A stretch of 64,000 bases of DNA from OLB16 sp964422415. Its GTDB lineage: Bacteria; Hinthialibacterota; Hinthialibacteria; OLB16. The stretch is taken from contig CAYRBI010000001.1 in NCBI GenBank assembly GCA_964422415.1, positions 62,001 through 126,000 of the forward strand, given 5' to 3'. Position numbers and translations under genes: made by a program. Position 1 is the first letter of the stretch, and each line of letters begins with the position of its first letter. A model generated the notes under the pieces. That model had not been told where the DNA came from. It did no database searches and worked only from the letters and a program-made list of their open reading frames with translations. This document shows positions 42,432 through 52,296 of the stretch, in pieces.

Positions 42432-44729
42432 TTAAAGCTCATCGAGTGTGGCCCTGACTTCTCCGAGTAACTCCTCTATTGCGAATGGCTTGTGGATGAA
42501 ATGGAATTCTTGCATATCAACCCCCTCTCGTCCAACAACCTCATCGGTGTGCCCTGACATGAAGACCACCTTGAGGCCGGGGACCTCCTCCAAGATCTGT
42601 TGGTAGAGATTCCATCCATTCATCTCCGGCATGACCACATCCGTCAAGAGCAGGTGGATGTCATGACATTCTGATCTTAACTTATTAATGGCCTCGTGCG
42701 GGCCTCGGGCATCATGAACTTGATACCCGTATTTTCTCAAAACACTCCGGGCCACATGCCTGACACTGTCATCATCCTCAACGATGAGAACCGCCTCGCC
42801 CTGCCTGGCTTTGCTCCGGATAGGCGCGTGCTTGTCATGTACTCCTCGCGCGATTCCATTGGAAGTGGGAAAATAAAGCCGGAAAGTGGTACCTTGTCCG
42901 GGCTGGCTGACAAGGCTGATCCGCCCACCATGTTGCCGGACAATACCATGAACAGTAGACAACCCAAGCCCCGTTCCCTTCCCTTCTTCCTTTGTGGTGA
43001 AAAAGGGGTCAAACACCTTTTCCAGATTCTCGGCCGGGATGCCACATCCCCTATCCGCAACACTGAGCAGAATATATTCACCTGGAGAAAGGCCCAGGGT
43101 GGCGGTTTCACGGCCCTTCTGGAATATAGTTTTCGCGGTGTGGATGACCACACTGCCACCATTAGGCATGGCATCACGTGAATTGACCACTAAATTGATG
43201 AGTATCTGTTGGATTTGTCCGGGATCGACGAAAACAGGGTCGAGATCAGGAGTCAGATTAAAGACCAGTTGGATCTTCTCTCCCACCAGTCTACACAAAA
43301 TCTTGCTTATGCCGTAGATGACTTCATTAAGATCGACTATCTGTTGATTGAGTTTCTGTTTGCGGCTGAAGGCCAAGAGTTGTTGAGTCACTGACCGGGC
43401 ATGAACCGCCGCCTTAAGAACTTCGCCCAATTCGCTCCGGATGGGATGGTCGATGGGAAGTCCCTCCACGGCAAGTTCCGAATAACCCATGATGACTGAA
43501 ATGAGGTTGTTAAAATCATGAGCCACACCTCCCGCCAGCTGACCCACCGCCTCCATCTTCTGGGCCTGGTGCAACTGTGCCTCCAAGGACTTCTGCTGAG
43601 TGATATCAATAACCAGTGAATAGATGAGGGTCCGGCCACGCATGGGTAAAGGGCCCGTATGGACCTCTACATCCCGGATCTCTCCACTGGCGAGTTTGTG
43701 TTTAAAGAAGAAATGCGAACACCTTTTCTCCCGCGCATCACGGATGGCGAGGACGAGTTGGTCTAGTGGCATTTGGTTAATCTCCGCCACTTTCATACCG
43801 ATCATTTGGTTCCGCGTATATCCATAATACCGGTTAGCCGCGGGATTAGCATCCACAATCTCAAAGGTATCGGCATCGAAGAGAAACATAACGAGCTGGT
43901 TTTCAAAAAAAAGGCTACGATATCTCTCTTTGCTCTCGGACAATTCATCCAGAAGGTGGAGACGCTCATTGGTTTTATGCAGAAGCATCTCTTGGGTAGC
44001 TCTCAGATTCTCCGCATGTTCTTGCATCAGATCCACAAGAGAGGATTGATATCCACGGAATTCCTCACGCGAGGCAATTACCTTGCGCAGTTTAGTCAAA
44101 CCATATTCAAAATGGATCCGGTTCCGGTCCTGCTTTATCAGCTTCTCCACGGGAACATGGAAGATATTCTCATGAGACTCTCCGCCCATCTGGATATGAG
44201 GGTGACATGCCAAGGCTTCCAAAAGGATATTGGAATCTAGGGAGTTCTGGTCGAACAAGCACAGAAGATTGAAAGACCGCCTCTGCATGAGGGCCTCGAT
44301 CTTGGCCTCATAGGTGATGAAGAGATGGGGATCGGCCACCCCCTGGAGAATCCATGTCATATCTTGAACCAAACGCATCCCCTGGAAGCCCTCGGTGTAA
44401 GCACGCTTGAGTTCAAGATCGATGAAGCTGGTCAGTAGATCCGGGTCGAAGAATTCTCCACAAGGACCCCCGATAATGCCAAACTGATTCAGCCAGCTGG
44501 CCTTCTGCCCCCGGTTCAGGACAGTTGGAATTTGGTTAAAAATATCGGGATTCCCCAGAAACAAGACCTTCTCATCGTGGGAGAATCCTTCATGTATAAA
44601 ATCCTGGACCACCTCATTACGGACATCCATGGAGTCAAGAAACAGGGCTACATGGCCATCCACGGATAAGGGGGCGAGCTGGACATTCATACCCAAAGGA
44701 GGAATCGAGCCACTTTCCATACTCAGCAT
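42432..44729 (-). CDS. Hybrid histidine kinase with MEDS, PAS, HisKA, ATPase and receiver domains
   Basis: 765 residues, no membrane segments. Residues about 20-190 match a MEDS (DcmR-type) sensory domain, with GFSHDEKVLFLG and the long helical end. PAS about 268-380 (NQLVMFLFDADTFEIVDANPAANRYYGY). Phospho-acceptor His404 in GGVAHDFNN, ATPase with NSRDAMPNGG and GTGLGLSTVHGIV, then a receiver (645-765) with Asp697 (LLLTDVVMPEMNG). MEDS domains are linked to sensing small carbon compounds in methylotrophs and methanogens; the ligand here is unknown. It probably feeds the sigma-54 regulator downstream. An internal ATG at 44720 is an alternative start. Confidence 0.92.
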   Translation of the reverse strand: MLSMESGSIPPLGMNVQLAPLSVDGHVALFLDSMDVRNEVVQDFIHEGFSHDEKVLFLGNPDIFNQIPTVLNRGQKASWLNQFGIIGGPCGEFFDPDLLTSFIDLELKRAYTEGFQGMRLVQDMTWILQGVADPHLFITYEAKIEALMQRRSFNLLCLFDQNSLDSNILLEALACHPHIQMGGESHENIFHVPVEKLIKQDRNRIHFEYGLTKLRKVIASREEFRGYQSSLVDLMQEHAENLRATQEMLLHKTNERLHLLDELSESKERYRSLFFENQLVMFLFDADTFEIVDANPAANRYYGYTRNQMIGMKVAEINQMPLDQLVLAIRDAREKRCSHFFFKHKLASGEIRDVEVHTGPLPMRGRTLIYSLVIDITQQKSLEAQLHQAQKMEAVGQLAGGVAHDFNNLISVIMGYSELAVEGLPIDHPIRSELGEVLKAAVHARSVTQQLLAFSRKQKLNQQIVDLNEVIYGISKILCRLVGEKIQLVFNLTPDLDPVFVDPGQIQQILINLVVNSRDAMPNGGSVVIHTAKTIFQKGRETATLGLSPGEYILLSVADRGCGIPAENLEKVFDPFFTTKEEGKGTGLGLSTVHGIVRQHGGRISLVSQPGQGTTFRLYFPTSNGIARGVHDKHAPIRSKARQGEAVLIVEDDDSVRHVARSVLRKYGYQVHDARGPHEAINKLRSECHDIHLLLTDVVMPEMNGWNLYQQILEEVPGLKVVFMSGHTDEVVGREGVDMQEFHFIHKPFAIEELLGEVRATLDEL

Positions 44730-44968
44730 CCAACCCCATATACCAATTAACTAATGAAAAACCAGTTTATGGCCATTTACAGATTGTGAATAGACATCCG
44801 CTTGTACTAATTGCTAGATCTACAGGATGTGCCATCAGTTCTCTCCCCAGGCCTTACGCACACACTCATGGACACATCGCCCGCCGCCGACTATCATCTC
44901 AGGTGGTTGTGAGGGGATCACTCCGGCCATACGGGTCCAACCGTAGTCACTTCCCTGGAGGATGGTTG

Positions 44969-46414
44969 ATGAAGACAATTTCGAGATTCTTCCTCGTCAC
45001 ATCGTTGCTTTTGGTGTGCTGCCTGAGCGTTACACTGGGTGTCCAGAAAACAGTGTATGCCCTAGATCATTTGAGGACCTCCGACGAGGAGATGCGGCAG
45101 CTCATCGCTGTTTATGATGAGGTCCTGAAAAACTATGTGGAGATCAAAGATGCCTCCGCCGAAAACCTGATGCAAGGCGCCATCTTTGGCATGTTACAGA
45201 CCCTGGATCCCTATAGCCAATACTTTCCCCCAGCCGAGTACAAGAAGTTCAATGAACAAACCCAGGGCGAATTCGGTGGCTTGGGAATCCGGATCATTCT
45301 CGCACGTCCCGATGCGCGCTGGCTGCCCGGTTGGTTGACCGTCGTCGATCCCATCCAGGATAGCCCCTCAACAAAATGCAAGGCCACCTTGGATGGCAAG
45401 GAATATATTGGCCTCAGACCTGATGACAAAATCGTGAAGATCGGGAAGGACTCGACCCGCACCATGTCACTTGAGGCGGCGGTGGATAAGCTGAAGGGTC
45501 CCCCCGGCACCACCGCCACCATCCAGATCGCTCGTAAACCTATGGAGGGGAATCCCATTCTGCTCGATTTCACCATCGAACGCGCCATTATCTCCGTCCC
45601 TCCAATCGATACCAAGGACATTCGTATGATCGATGATGATATCGGTTATATCTGGCTGAAGGATTTCACCAGCCATGCGCATGAAGCGGTCCAAACGGCT
45701 ATCGAGACGCTCAAAGGTCAGAATATGAAGGCACTGATCTTCGATTTACGCGACAATACTGGAGGACTCCTTCCGGTTGCCATCGAGATCTGTGAGAAGT
45801 TCATCAAACGAGGGGAGGAGGTTCTGTTTGTCGATTCCCGTAATGACCGGGATGATGAAACCTACTACTCTCGCAAAGACCCCGTCACGGATGTCCCCAT
45901 GGTCGTACTCGTCAATGAGAACTCCGCTTCGGCCTCAGAGATCGTGGCAGGCTGCATTCAAGATCACAAACGCGGGATGATCATTGGACCTGAACCGGGC
46001 AAGACCACCTATGGTAAGGGATCGGTGCAAACTGTCATTAAACTCGAAGATGGTTCCGGTCTTAAACTCACGACCGCTCTCTGGTTCACACCCAATAAAC
46101 AAAAGATCCATGGCCACGGAATCAAACCCGACGCTTGGGCCGACATGGACTTTGAGTATTGGTTGAATCTACGTCAAGCCAAGAAAGAGGGTTTCCTCAA
46201 ACCGAAGATGCTTCGTAGTCAACATGCCGCCGAGCCGGAAGATAAGAACACCGAGGTGACAGTCGAGGAGTTACTCGGCAAGACCGCGCAGACCGACACG
46301 GAGAAGGACCTTTACGATAAGCAGTTGTTCCTTGCAGCCCAGATTCTCCATTCCCAATTGCCTGAGACAGGTGAGAAACAAACCCCGGCGACAGCTGACG
46401 CCACCACCAAGTAA
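44969..46414 (+). CDS. S41-family C-terminal processing protease
   Basis: 481 residues from the ATG at 44969 (GGAGG about seven bases before); the frame is open to 44786 but that part is not protein-like. Signal peptide or anchor (FFLVTSLLLVCCLSVTLG). The N-terminal helical part leads to a PDZ domain (about 95-190, GGLGIRIILARPDARW, LRPDDKIVKIGKDSTRTMSLEAAVDKLKGPPGTT), then the protease core with catalytic Ser in NENSASASEI and Lys in TYGKGSVQT. Such Ser-Lys proteases trim envelope or secreted proteins at C-termini. A GC-rich palindromic element follows the stop. Confidence 0.92.
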   Translation: MKTISRFFLVTSLLLVCCLSVTLGVQKTVYALDHLRTSDEEMRQLIAVYDEVLKNYVEIKDASAENLMQGAIFGMLQTLDPYSQYFPPAEYKKFNEQTQGEFGGLGIRIILARPDARWLPGWLTVVDPIQDSPSTKCKATLDGKEYIGLRPDDKIVKIGKDSTRTMSLEAAVDKLKGPPGTTATIQIARKPMEGNPILLDFTIERAIISVPPIDTKDIRMIDDDIGYIWLKDFTSHAHEAVQTAIETLKGQNMKALIFDLRDNTGGLLPVAIEICEKFIKRGEEVLFVDSRNDRDDETYYSRKDPVTDVPMVVLVNENSASASEIVAGCIQDHKRGMIIGPEPGKTTYGKGSVQTVIKLEDGSGLKLTTALWFTPNKQKIHGHGIKPDAWADMDFEYWLNLRQAKKEGFLKPKMLRSQHAAEPEDKNTEVTVEELLGKTAQTDTEKDLYDKQLFLAAQILHSQLPETGEKQTPATADATTK

Positions 46415-46500
46415 TCAACAGAACTTCTCTCTCCACCCCCACGCTTATCTGAAGCGCGGGGGTGGAGCAGCAGAAACAATACACAAAAATGGCTTTACCG

Positions 46501-46614
46501 ATCCCCCCCACCCCAACCCTCCCCCGCAAAGGGGGAGGGAGTTGTTCGGAGTTCACACTTGAGTGTGTCTTTACACCCTCCCCCCTTGCGGGGGAGGGTT
46601 GGAGTGGGGGGGAT
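46501..46614. repeat. GC-rich palindromic element, copy C
   Basis: Arms of about 40 bases start ATCCCCCCCACCCCAACC and end with the complementary sequence; the core is CACACT-TG-AGTGTG at 46554-46567. It lies between the protease gene and tsaD, which point the same way, so here it is not at a convergent junction. Confidence 0.8.
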
Positions 46615-46645
46615 ATAAATTTTATTCCGAGATCCAACCTCTCAC

Positions 46646-47638
46646 ATGAGAATCCTGGCCATCGAAACTTCCTGTGATGAAACAGCTGTGGCCGTGGTCT
46701 CGGACAACCAGGGTGTCGAAACTTCCTTGGTCAGCTCACAAATCGACCTTCACCGCCCCTTTGGGGGGGTGGTTCCAGAGGTGGCCTGCCGCGCACACCA
46801 GGAATGGTTGCCGCTCCTAACACGGGAGACTCTGAACCAGACCGGGTATAGCCCAAGCGATTTCGATGGCATCGCGGTTACCTATGGCCCCGGCTTGATT
46901 GGTGCTCTGCTGGTAGGCCTCTCTTTTGCGCGAGGATTGGCTTGGGCCTGGGAACTCCCTTGGGCCGGAGTCAATCATCTGGAGGGGCACCTCGCCTCGC
47001 TCGATCTAGCGGAACCACCCTTTGCCCCCCCCTATGTGGCCTTACTTGCATCCGGAGGTCATACGGAATTCTTTGATGTCAATGAAGGATGGGGGATCCA
47101 CTTCCTGGGGGGGACACTCGATGACGCGGCGGGAGAGGCCTTCGATAAAGTGGCGTACCTACTCGGCTTAGGATACCCAGGTGGACCAGCCATCGAACAC
47201 GCCTCGCTCCAACATGAGGGCGAACGCTTCTCCTTTCCCACCCCCATGAAGGGACGGCGTGGATGTGATATCAGTTTCAGCGGATTAAAAACCGCCGTGG
47301 CCGTGGCCCTTCAACAGGATGGAACCCGGCCAGTCCCCTATTGGGCGGCCTCTTTCCAGGACTGTGTTGTCGAGGCCTTAACCCGTAAACTTGAAACAGC
47401 CGCCAAGCAAGCGGGTCGAAAACGGATCGCCCTAGTGGGTGGCGTCGCGGCCAATAAGGCTTTACGTGAATCCATCGCCCGGCTAGCCCACCGCAAAGGT
47501 TGGGATTACGGAGTCTCACCTCTCAAGTATTGCGGCGACAACGCCGCCATGACAGGCGCTGCCGCACTGCGTACCGTTCCCATCCGTGGTTGGTCTCCCC
47601 TGGATCTGGATGCCGCCCCGCGTCTTTCACTCGGTTGA
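46646..47638 (+). CDS. tsaD: tRNA N6-adenosine threonylcarbamoyltransferase TsaD
   Basis: 330 residues, the usual family length. It transfers threonylcarbamoyl to A37 of ANN-decoding tRNAs. Motifs: ILAIETSCDETAVAVV at the N-terminus, metal-binding H111-x3-H115 in HLEGH, LLASGGHTEF, TLDDAAGEAFDKVA and the late VGGVAANKALR and CGDNAAMTGAAA. Essential housekeeping enzyme. The next gene (dus) begins nine bases after the stop, so the two tRNA-modification genes are likely co-transcribed. Confidence 0.96.
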   Translation: MRILAIETSCDETAVAVVSDNQGVETSLVSSQIDLHRPFGGVVPEVACRAHQEWLPLLTRETLNQTGYSPSDFDGIAVTYGPGLIGALLVGLSFARGLAWAWELPWAGVNHLEGHLASLDLAEPPFAPPYVALLASGGHTEFFDVNEGWGIHFLGGTLDDAAGEAFDKVAYLLGLGYPGGPAIEHASLQHEGERFSFPTPMKGRRGCDISFSGLKTAVAVALQQDGTRPVPYWAASFQDCVVEALTRKLETAAKQAGRKRIALVGGVAANKALRESIARLAHRKGWDYGVSPLKYCGDNAAMTGAAALRTVPIRGWSPLDLDAAPRLSLG

Positions 47639-47647
47639 TCCACCATC

Positions 47648-48694
47648 ATGATGGTTGATTCACAGAATGTCTTTGAGTCCTTACGAACAGACCATCCAGT
47701 CATCCTGGCTCCACTCGCTGGGATTACTGATGCCCCCTTCCGTGAGATCTGCCGGCGCCTGGGGTGCCGTTTTGTCTATGCCGAGATGACCAGCTCCGAA
47801 GCCTTGGTCCGGAGTAATGAGCGTGCCCGCAAACGGATTCTTGGCTTGGATGCCCCCATTCCCACGGTAGCCCAATTACTGGGAAACACACCCGAGGTCA
47901 TGGCTGAGGCGGCGGAGATATGTGTTGCGATGGGAGCCGACGCGGTCGATGTCAATCTCGGTTGTCCGGCGAAACAGATTGTACGCGGGGGTGGGGGTTC
48001 GGCGCTCATGCGCGATCCTGATTTAGTCGCCCGGATTGTCCGTGCCATCGCCGCCCAGATCAATAAACCAGTCAGTGTGAAGATGCGCGCCGGGTGGGAT
48101 GACAACTGCCGTAACGCAGTCGAATTGGCGCATATCGCCGTAGTGGAAGGAGCCAAAGCGGTTACAGTCCACCCCCGGACACGGACTCAAGCCTTCAAAG
48201 GGCAGGCCAGTTGGGAAGTCATCGCACGGGTACGGGAAGAGATCCCGGTTCCAGTCATTGGTAATGGAGATGTGCGCACCCGCGAGGATGTCTTGCACAT
48301 GCGAGAAAGCACGGGGTGCGATGCCGTTATGGTAGGCCGTGCCGCATTAGGAGCGCCCTGGATCTTCCGCTACCTGGATGAACCCAGTTTCACACTACCT
48401 GATTTCACAACCCGCATCGAAATCGCCATTGAGCATCTCGGCCTACTCGCGGAAGAGAAAAGCGATTCACGGGGGACCCTCGAGTTCCGTAAACATCTGG
48501 CTTGTTATCTCAAGGGGATGCCCGACAACAAGTTTGTGCGTGGAAAGATGAGCCACCTGGATTCGGTGCGGTCAGTAACGGACATTCTTCAAGCTTATAA
48601 ACAAAGGATCGAGACAAGACAGGCCACGGAATTATTCTCCAATCCCATAGAGGGCCTCTTCCGGGATCCGGATCTCGATATGGAAGTAGGGTGA
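47648..48694 (+). CDS. dus: tRNA-dihydrouridine synthase (DusB-like)
   Basis: 348 residues. FMN-dependent TIM barrel: PLAGITDAPFREICRRLG, catalytic Cys in VDVNLGCPAKQIVRGGGGSALM, FMN-site KMRAGWDD and HPRTRTQ, then the phosphate-binding segment VIGNGDVRTREDV and DAVMVGRAALGAPWIF. The C-terminal helical tRNA-recognition domain follows. It reduces specific uridines in tRNA to dihydrouridine. The last 63 bases overlap, in antisense, the end of the histidine kinase gene at 48632. Confidence 0.94.
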   Translation: MMVDSQNVFESLRTDHPVILAPLAGITDAPFREICRRLGCRFVYAEMTSSEALVRSNERARKRILGLDAPIPTVAQLLGNTPEVMAEAAEICVAMGADAVDVNLGCPAKQIVRGGGGSALMRDPDLVARIVRAIAAQINKPVSVKMRAGWDDNCRNAVELAHIAVVEGAKAVTVHPRTRTQAFKGQASWEVIARVREEIPVPVIGNGDVRTREDVLHMRESTGCDAVMVGRAALGAPWIFRYLDEPSFTLPDFTTRIEIAIEHLGLLAEEKSDSRGTLEFRKHLACYLKGMPDNKFVRGKMSHLDSVRSVTDILQAYKQRIETRQATELFSNPIEGLFRDPDLDMEVG

Positions 48695-50029
48695 AACCTC
48701 GGGGGACAGAGTGTCTGGATCACCGAACACCTGGGTTTCAACGGTTTCTCCCTCGCCCACACCATCTGAGTTCCGGACTGAATCGACCCACACCCGGATC
48801 TTCCCATTATAACCTAGTGTCACAATCCGGTTCACGAAGTAGAGTCCCAACCCTTGATTGGCACCGATGGTTTGAATGCTGAAGTTTGTCTCTTCTCCCC
48901 GGTAGCCTTTCTCGAAAAGACGGTTGAGACGGTCCGGCGCTGGGGGATGATCGACTGGATTACTGACATGAATCACATAGCTGCCTTCCCGCCGTAAAAT
49001 GGAGATGTCAATCCGCCCACCCTCACTGGAATACTTGACCGCATTCCCCAGTAGATTGTCAAAAACCGCTTCGAACCAGGCACGGTGTACCAGAACATGC
49101 TCATGCGCGAAGCCGGATTCGCGGCGGATCACCACCATGAGCCGCCGACGGCGAATATCAAATGAGTATGCGGTCGAGGCTGTCACCAAAATACTACGTC
49201 CGACCTCCACCCACTCTTGATCCCGGCTGAGATGCCCCGGATCGAATTCGAGAGTCCCTAATAGGTATGTCGCCCGGGTTATCTTCTGGAGAAGGGCCAC
49301 CATCTGGGCCATCTTGTCAACGACTGGCTTGAGGTCATCTCCGCTCTGGGAAGATAGACGTCCCATCTCACGGATGTCGTCCTCCATCAGGTAGCCAAGA
49401 GAAAGAAGGGAGGAAATGGGACTGCGTACCTCATGTCCCACAAAGGCCGAAACCTCTTGGACGGTGTTTAACGCGGAGCGCAGACGATCCTGGGTGCGCG
49501 TAAGATTCTGGTAAAGCCACTGGTGAGCAAGTACCGCCCAAACCTGACGGCAGAAGAAGCGTAGGAACCGCCATTCCCGGTCAGTAACCAAGCGTCCACG
49601 TTGGAGTGGGACAAGGTCAATCCAGCCCGTGAACTCATCGTACCCTGTCTCCAACAACGATGGAAAGAGAAACCGGATGGGAGCCCCAGGATCCATTAAG
49701 GGAGCTTCTCCGGGTAGCTCCTCCTTATCTGTTACCACCTGGATCTCGGATTGGAAACCGAGATCATGGAACAACCGGTCAAACAACAGGTTGAGCTTCA
49801 AAGAATCCAGCGTGCGTCCGACAACCGCATCCAAGACCACCATCGCACGCAGTTCCTCGGGCGAGAAATCAATGATCTCTTGCTGGTACTCAGCGAGTTC
49901 TTCATCCAGAGAGCCCTGTATGATAGATGGATTGAGATCTTTGCTGATCAACATGTTGAATAGAACCTGTTCAGAAAGAGGGTCAGAACACAAGGGCAGT
50001 CCATCCTGCCGTTTCCCATACACACACAC
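48632..50029 (-). CDS. Cytoplasmic sensor histidine kinase
   Basis: 465 residues if started at the GTG at 50029; GTG at 50023 (better Shine-Dalgarno spacing) or ATG at 49954 are alternatives. There is no membrane segment. The N-terminal 200 residues may be a GAF-type sensor (FDRLFHDLGFQSEIQVV...WIDLVPLQRGRLVTDREWRFLRFF). The H box is FVGHEVRSPISSLLSLGYL, N box FDNLLGNAVKYSSEGG, G box QTIGANQGLGLYFV. The kinase end runs 63 bases into dus on the other strand. No response regulator adjoins it; the single receiver at 11939 is one candidate partner. The upstream spacer holds an 8-base inverted repeat at 50036-50064. Confidence 0.85.
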   Translation of the reverse strand: MCVYGKRQDGLPLCSDPLSEQVLFNMLISKDLNPSIIQGSLDEELAEYQQEIIDFSPEELRAMVVLDAVVGRTLDSLKLNLLFDRLFHDLGFQSEIQVVTDKEELPGEAPLMDPGAPIRFLFPSLLETGYDEFTGWIDLVPLQRGRLVTDREWRFLRFFCRQVWAVLAHQWLYQNLTRTQDRLRSALNTVQEVSAFVGHEVRSPISSLLSLGYLMEDDIREMGRLSSQSGDDLKPVVDKMAQMVALLQKITRATYLLGTLEFDPGHLSRDQEWVEVGRSILVTASTAYSFDIRRRRLMVVIRRESGFAHEHVLVHRAWFEAVFDNLLGNAVKYSSEGGRIDISILRREGSYVIHVSNPVDHPPAPDRLNRLFEKGYRGEETNFSIQTIGANQGLGLYFVNRIVTLGYNGKIRVWVDSVRNSDGVGEGETVETQVFGDPDTLSPEVSPYFHIEIRIPEEALYGIGE

Positions 50030-50035
50030 CCTTTC

Positions 50036-50064
50036 TATAACGATTCTGCCAGACTTTCGTTATA
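50036..50064. promoter_or_regulatory. Inverted repeat between divergent genes
   Basis: TATAACGA (50036-50043) and TCGTTATA (50057-50064) form a perfect inverted pair with a 13-base spacer, right before the kinase start and 130 bases before the gene at 50194. The spacing suits two half-sites of a dimeric regulator; a poly-T tract follows at 50077-50083. Confidence 0.4.
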
Positions 50065-50193
50065 ACAAATAGCACTTTTTTTTGGACCTGTTGACCTTGA
50101 TCTCCATGACTGACTGGCCCACCATGAGAGCGCCATACAACATGACTGGCTGGATGTACTTATTCTCGAAGACCACATAAAGGAGTAAAAGGA

Positions 50194-52296
50194 ATGGTAT
50201 TGGCGAATGTTCTCGCGTGCTGTTTGTGTATTTCAGCCTTAGGTCCACAAGACCTTGGATATTTCCCGGTATGCACCCAGTTCTCACCGGTCCCCTCGGG
50301 TCAGGGTTGGCATGATGAAAAAGATCCTCTTAATGAAGCTCTCATCAAAGACACCATCGACAATATCCTCGCCCATGGTTTCACCGGCATCGAAGCACCC
50401 CCGCGACGCTCCCCAGAGGAAGATAAACTGATCCTTTCCTACGCCCAGTCGAAAGGAATGTTTGTCTCGATCCATCTCGGTTCCTATGAACTCTTTGGAA
50501 GAGATGCGCCACCCGATATCAGTGTGTATTCTCCGGGGTATCCAGCCGCGGTAAGAAAGATTGCCACGGAGTCCCTGAAATCAATCGGCAATATGCCACG
50601 GTTGTTCAATGCCTTCACCTTCCAGGATGAACCCTTCCACGGAGGCCCTAAATCTTTCAGTTATGCCCCCGAGGATAAGGCGGAGTTTCTAAAACGGTAT
50701 GGCTATGAGATGCCCACAAGTCTGGACTCGGTCAAGGATGATCCCAAGAAGATGGGGGATTTTCTGAATTTCCAATCGGGCATCTTCGCGGATGGCTGGC
50801 GTCAGGTCTACAAGATCATCAAGGAGATCAGCCCTGAAGTGACCTTCACACTCACGCATGACAGCCACAACACCTTTGGGGGTGGGTGCGGATCTCACAC
50901 CGAGGTTGCTATCGATGATGTCATGCACTGGGATGGGGATTTCAGTGATCTATTCGTGTATGACATCTATCCCTTCAACAACATTGACTTCCGCTTTGGA
51001 GAATTGGGTAAGTTCCCCAAGCCGAGGATGTCCCAGACCCATTACTCTTTCGCCCAGATGCGGAACTTGACCACCCACGCCGGAAAACGCCTCGGATTCT
51101 GGGTGGAGACCTACAATCCCGAATGGCATGGCTCCTACATGGATGAGGCCGCACTAAAGAGACATTGGAGTGACCGTGAGATGGCACTGACAGCGGTCGC
51201 GCAAGGAGCGGATTACCTTCTCATGGGACGGAAGCTCCCGGTCGACGCGAAACATTGGGAATCCTTCGGTGAAGGATTGAATTTGTTGAAGAAGACTGGA
51301 CCAGATTTGCTCCAGATGCCCAAGGTGAAAGCCCGCGCGGCCATGCTCTTCCCACGCACCCAATACCTCCAGCTGCAACAGGAGTACTTCGATGTGGCCC
51401 TCTCCTTCGAGGCATTCCTGCGCGCTTATGGCGAAGTGGATATCCTCCACGAAGACCAGGTCAAGGACGACACCCTGGAGGGCTACAACACCCTCCTCCT
51501 CTTCGATGTGGCGCTACTTCCCAACGCGGTGTGTGAACACATCAAGTCCTTTGTCGAAAAAGGCGGGCTTCTCATCGCCGACTCAGTTCCTACACTGAAT
51601 GAACTCCGTCAGCCCAATGCCACACTGCAGGAACTCTTCGGTGTTAAGAATCCCTCCCATGACAGGATACCGAGAACCGGCCACTGGATTGGCTACAAGA
51701 ACACACACACACCTGGTTGGGCTTTCCGGACAGACAATGCCCCCGATGAAAACAGCCTGGAGAAAGAGACCCGGTTAAGTGGAGAGGTGTGTGGTAAGGC
51801 TTTCGCGATGACTGCAGTCAGCCCGCGCTCTTGCGAACCCACCACCGCTCAAGTACTCCTCAAGAATGCCTCCGGGCAACCAGGACTTACCACCCGCCAA
51901 GCGGGACAGGGCCGGGTCTACCAGCTCGGCTTCTGTGTTCTCGACACCTACTTCAAACATGTCCGGGAACAGAATTCAGCCGAGGAGGCGAAGGTGGTCG
52001 AGCTGTTGCGGAACTTGGCGCTCTCCACAGGCGTCCTCCCGCATGTCCGTTCCACCAATCCGTGCATCGAGGCGGCGCTTCGCGCCAATGAGAACAAGGG
52101 GTATCTGTTCGTGATCAACCACGAAACGGATGATGGCAAGGTTACAGTCCAACTGAGCGGCCTGGGCTTCCCCGCCAAGACCTTCATCGATTTGGGCTCT
52201 GGCCAGACACTCACCACCCGCACGGAAGGCGGGGCGACTGCACTCGATCTAGATGTCCCGCTGGGTGAGGTACGGATTATCCGGATGGAGCCCTAG
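50194..52296 (+). CDS. GH42-like glycoside hydrolase (putative beta-galactosidase-type fold)
   Basis: 700 residues from ATG 50194 with AAGGAG eight bases before. A short hydrophobic N-terminus may be a signal peptide. The first 350 residues look like a TIM barrel (AHGFTGIEAPPRR, FNAFTFQDEPFHGGP, LFVYDIYPFNN, RLGFWVETYNPEWHGS), where the Glu in QDEP and in WVETYNP are candidate catalytic acids. A flavodoxin-like domain follows (EVDILHEDQVKDDTL, HIKSFVEKGGLLIADS), as in GH42 trimerisation domains, then a C-terminal beta domain. Substrate unknown. The stop overlaps by four bases the stop of the convergent DUF6259-type gene. Confidence 0.7.
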   Translation: MVLANVLACCLCISALGPQDLGYFPVCTQFSPVPSGQGWHDEKDPLNEALIKDTIDNILAHGFTGIEAPPRRSPEEDKLILSYAQSKGMFVSIHLGSYELFGRDAPPDISVYSPGYPAAVRKIATESLKSIGNMPRLFNAFTFQDEPFHGGPKSFSYAPEDKAEFLKRYGYEMPTSLDSVKDDPKKMGDFLNFQSGIFADGWRQVYKIIKEISPEVTFTLTHDSHNTFGGGCGSHTEVAIDDVMHWDGDFSDLFVYDIYPFNNIDFRFGELGKFPKPRMSQTHYSFAQMRNLTTHAGKRLGFWVETYNPEWHGSYMDEAALKRHWSDREMALTAVAQGADYLLMGRKLPVDAKHWESFGEGLNLLKKTGPDLLQMPKVKARAAMLFPRTQYLQLQQEYFDVALSFEAFLRAYGEVDILHEDQVKDDTLEGYNTLLLFDVALLPNAVCEHIKSFVEKGGLLIADSVPTLNELRQPNATLQELFGVKNPSHDRIPRTGHWIGYKNTHTPGWAFRTDNAPDENSLEKETRLSGEVCGKAFAMTAVSPRSCEPTTAQVLLKNASGQPGLTTRQAGQGRVYQLGFCVLDTYFKHVREQNSAEEAKVVELLRNLALSTGVLPHVRSTNPCIEAALRANENKGYLFVINHETDDGKVTVQLSGLGFPAKTFIDLGSGQTLTTRTEGGATALDLDVPLGEVRIIRMEP

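Noticed and set aside
44786..44968. Longer start for the S41 protease
   Set aside because: Signal peptide and a strong Shine-Dalgarno support the ATG at 44969.
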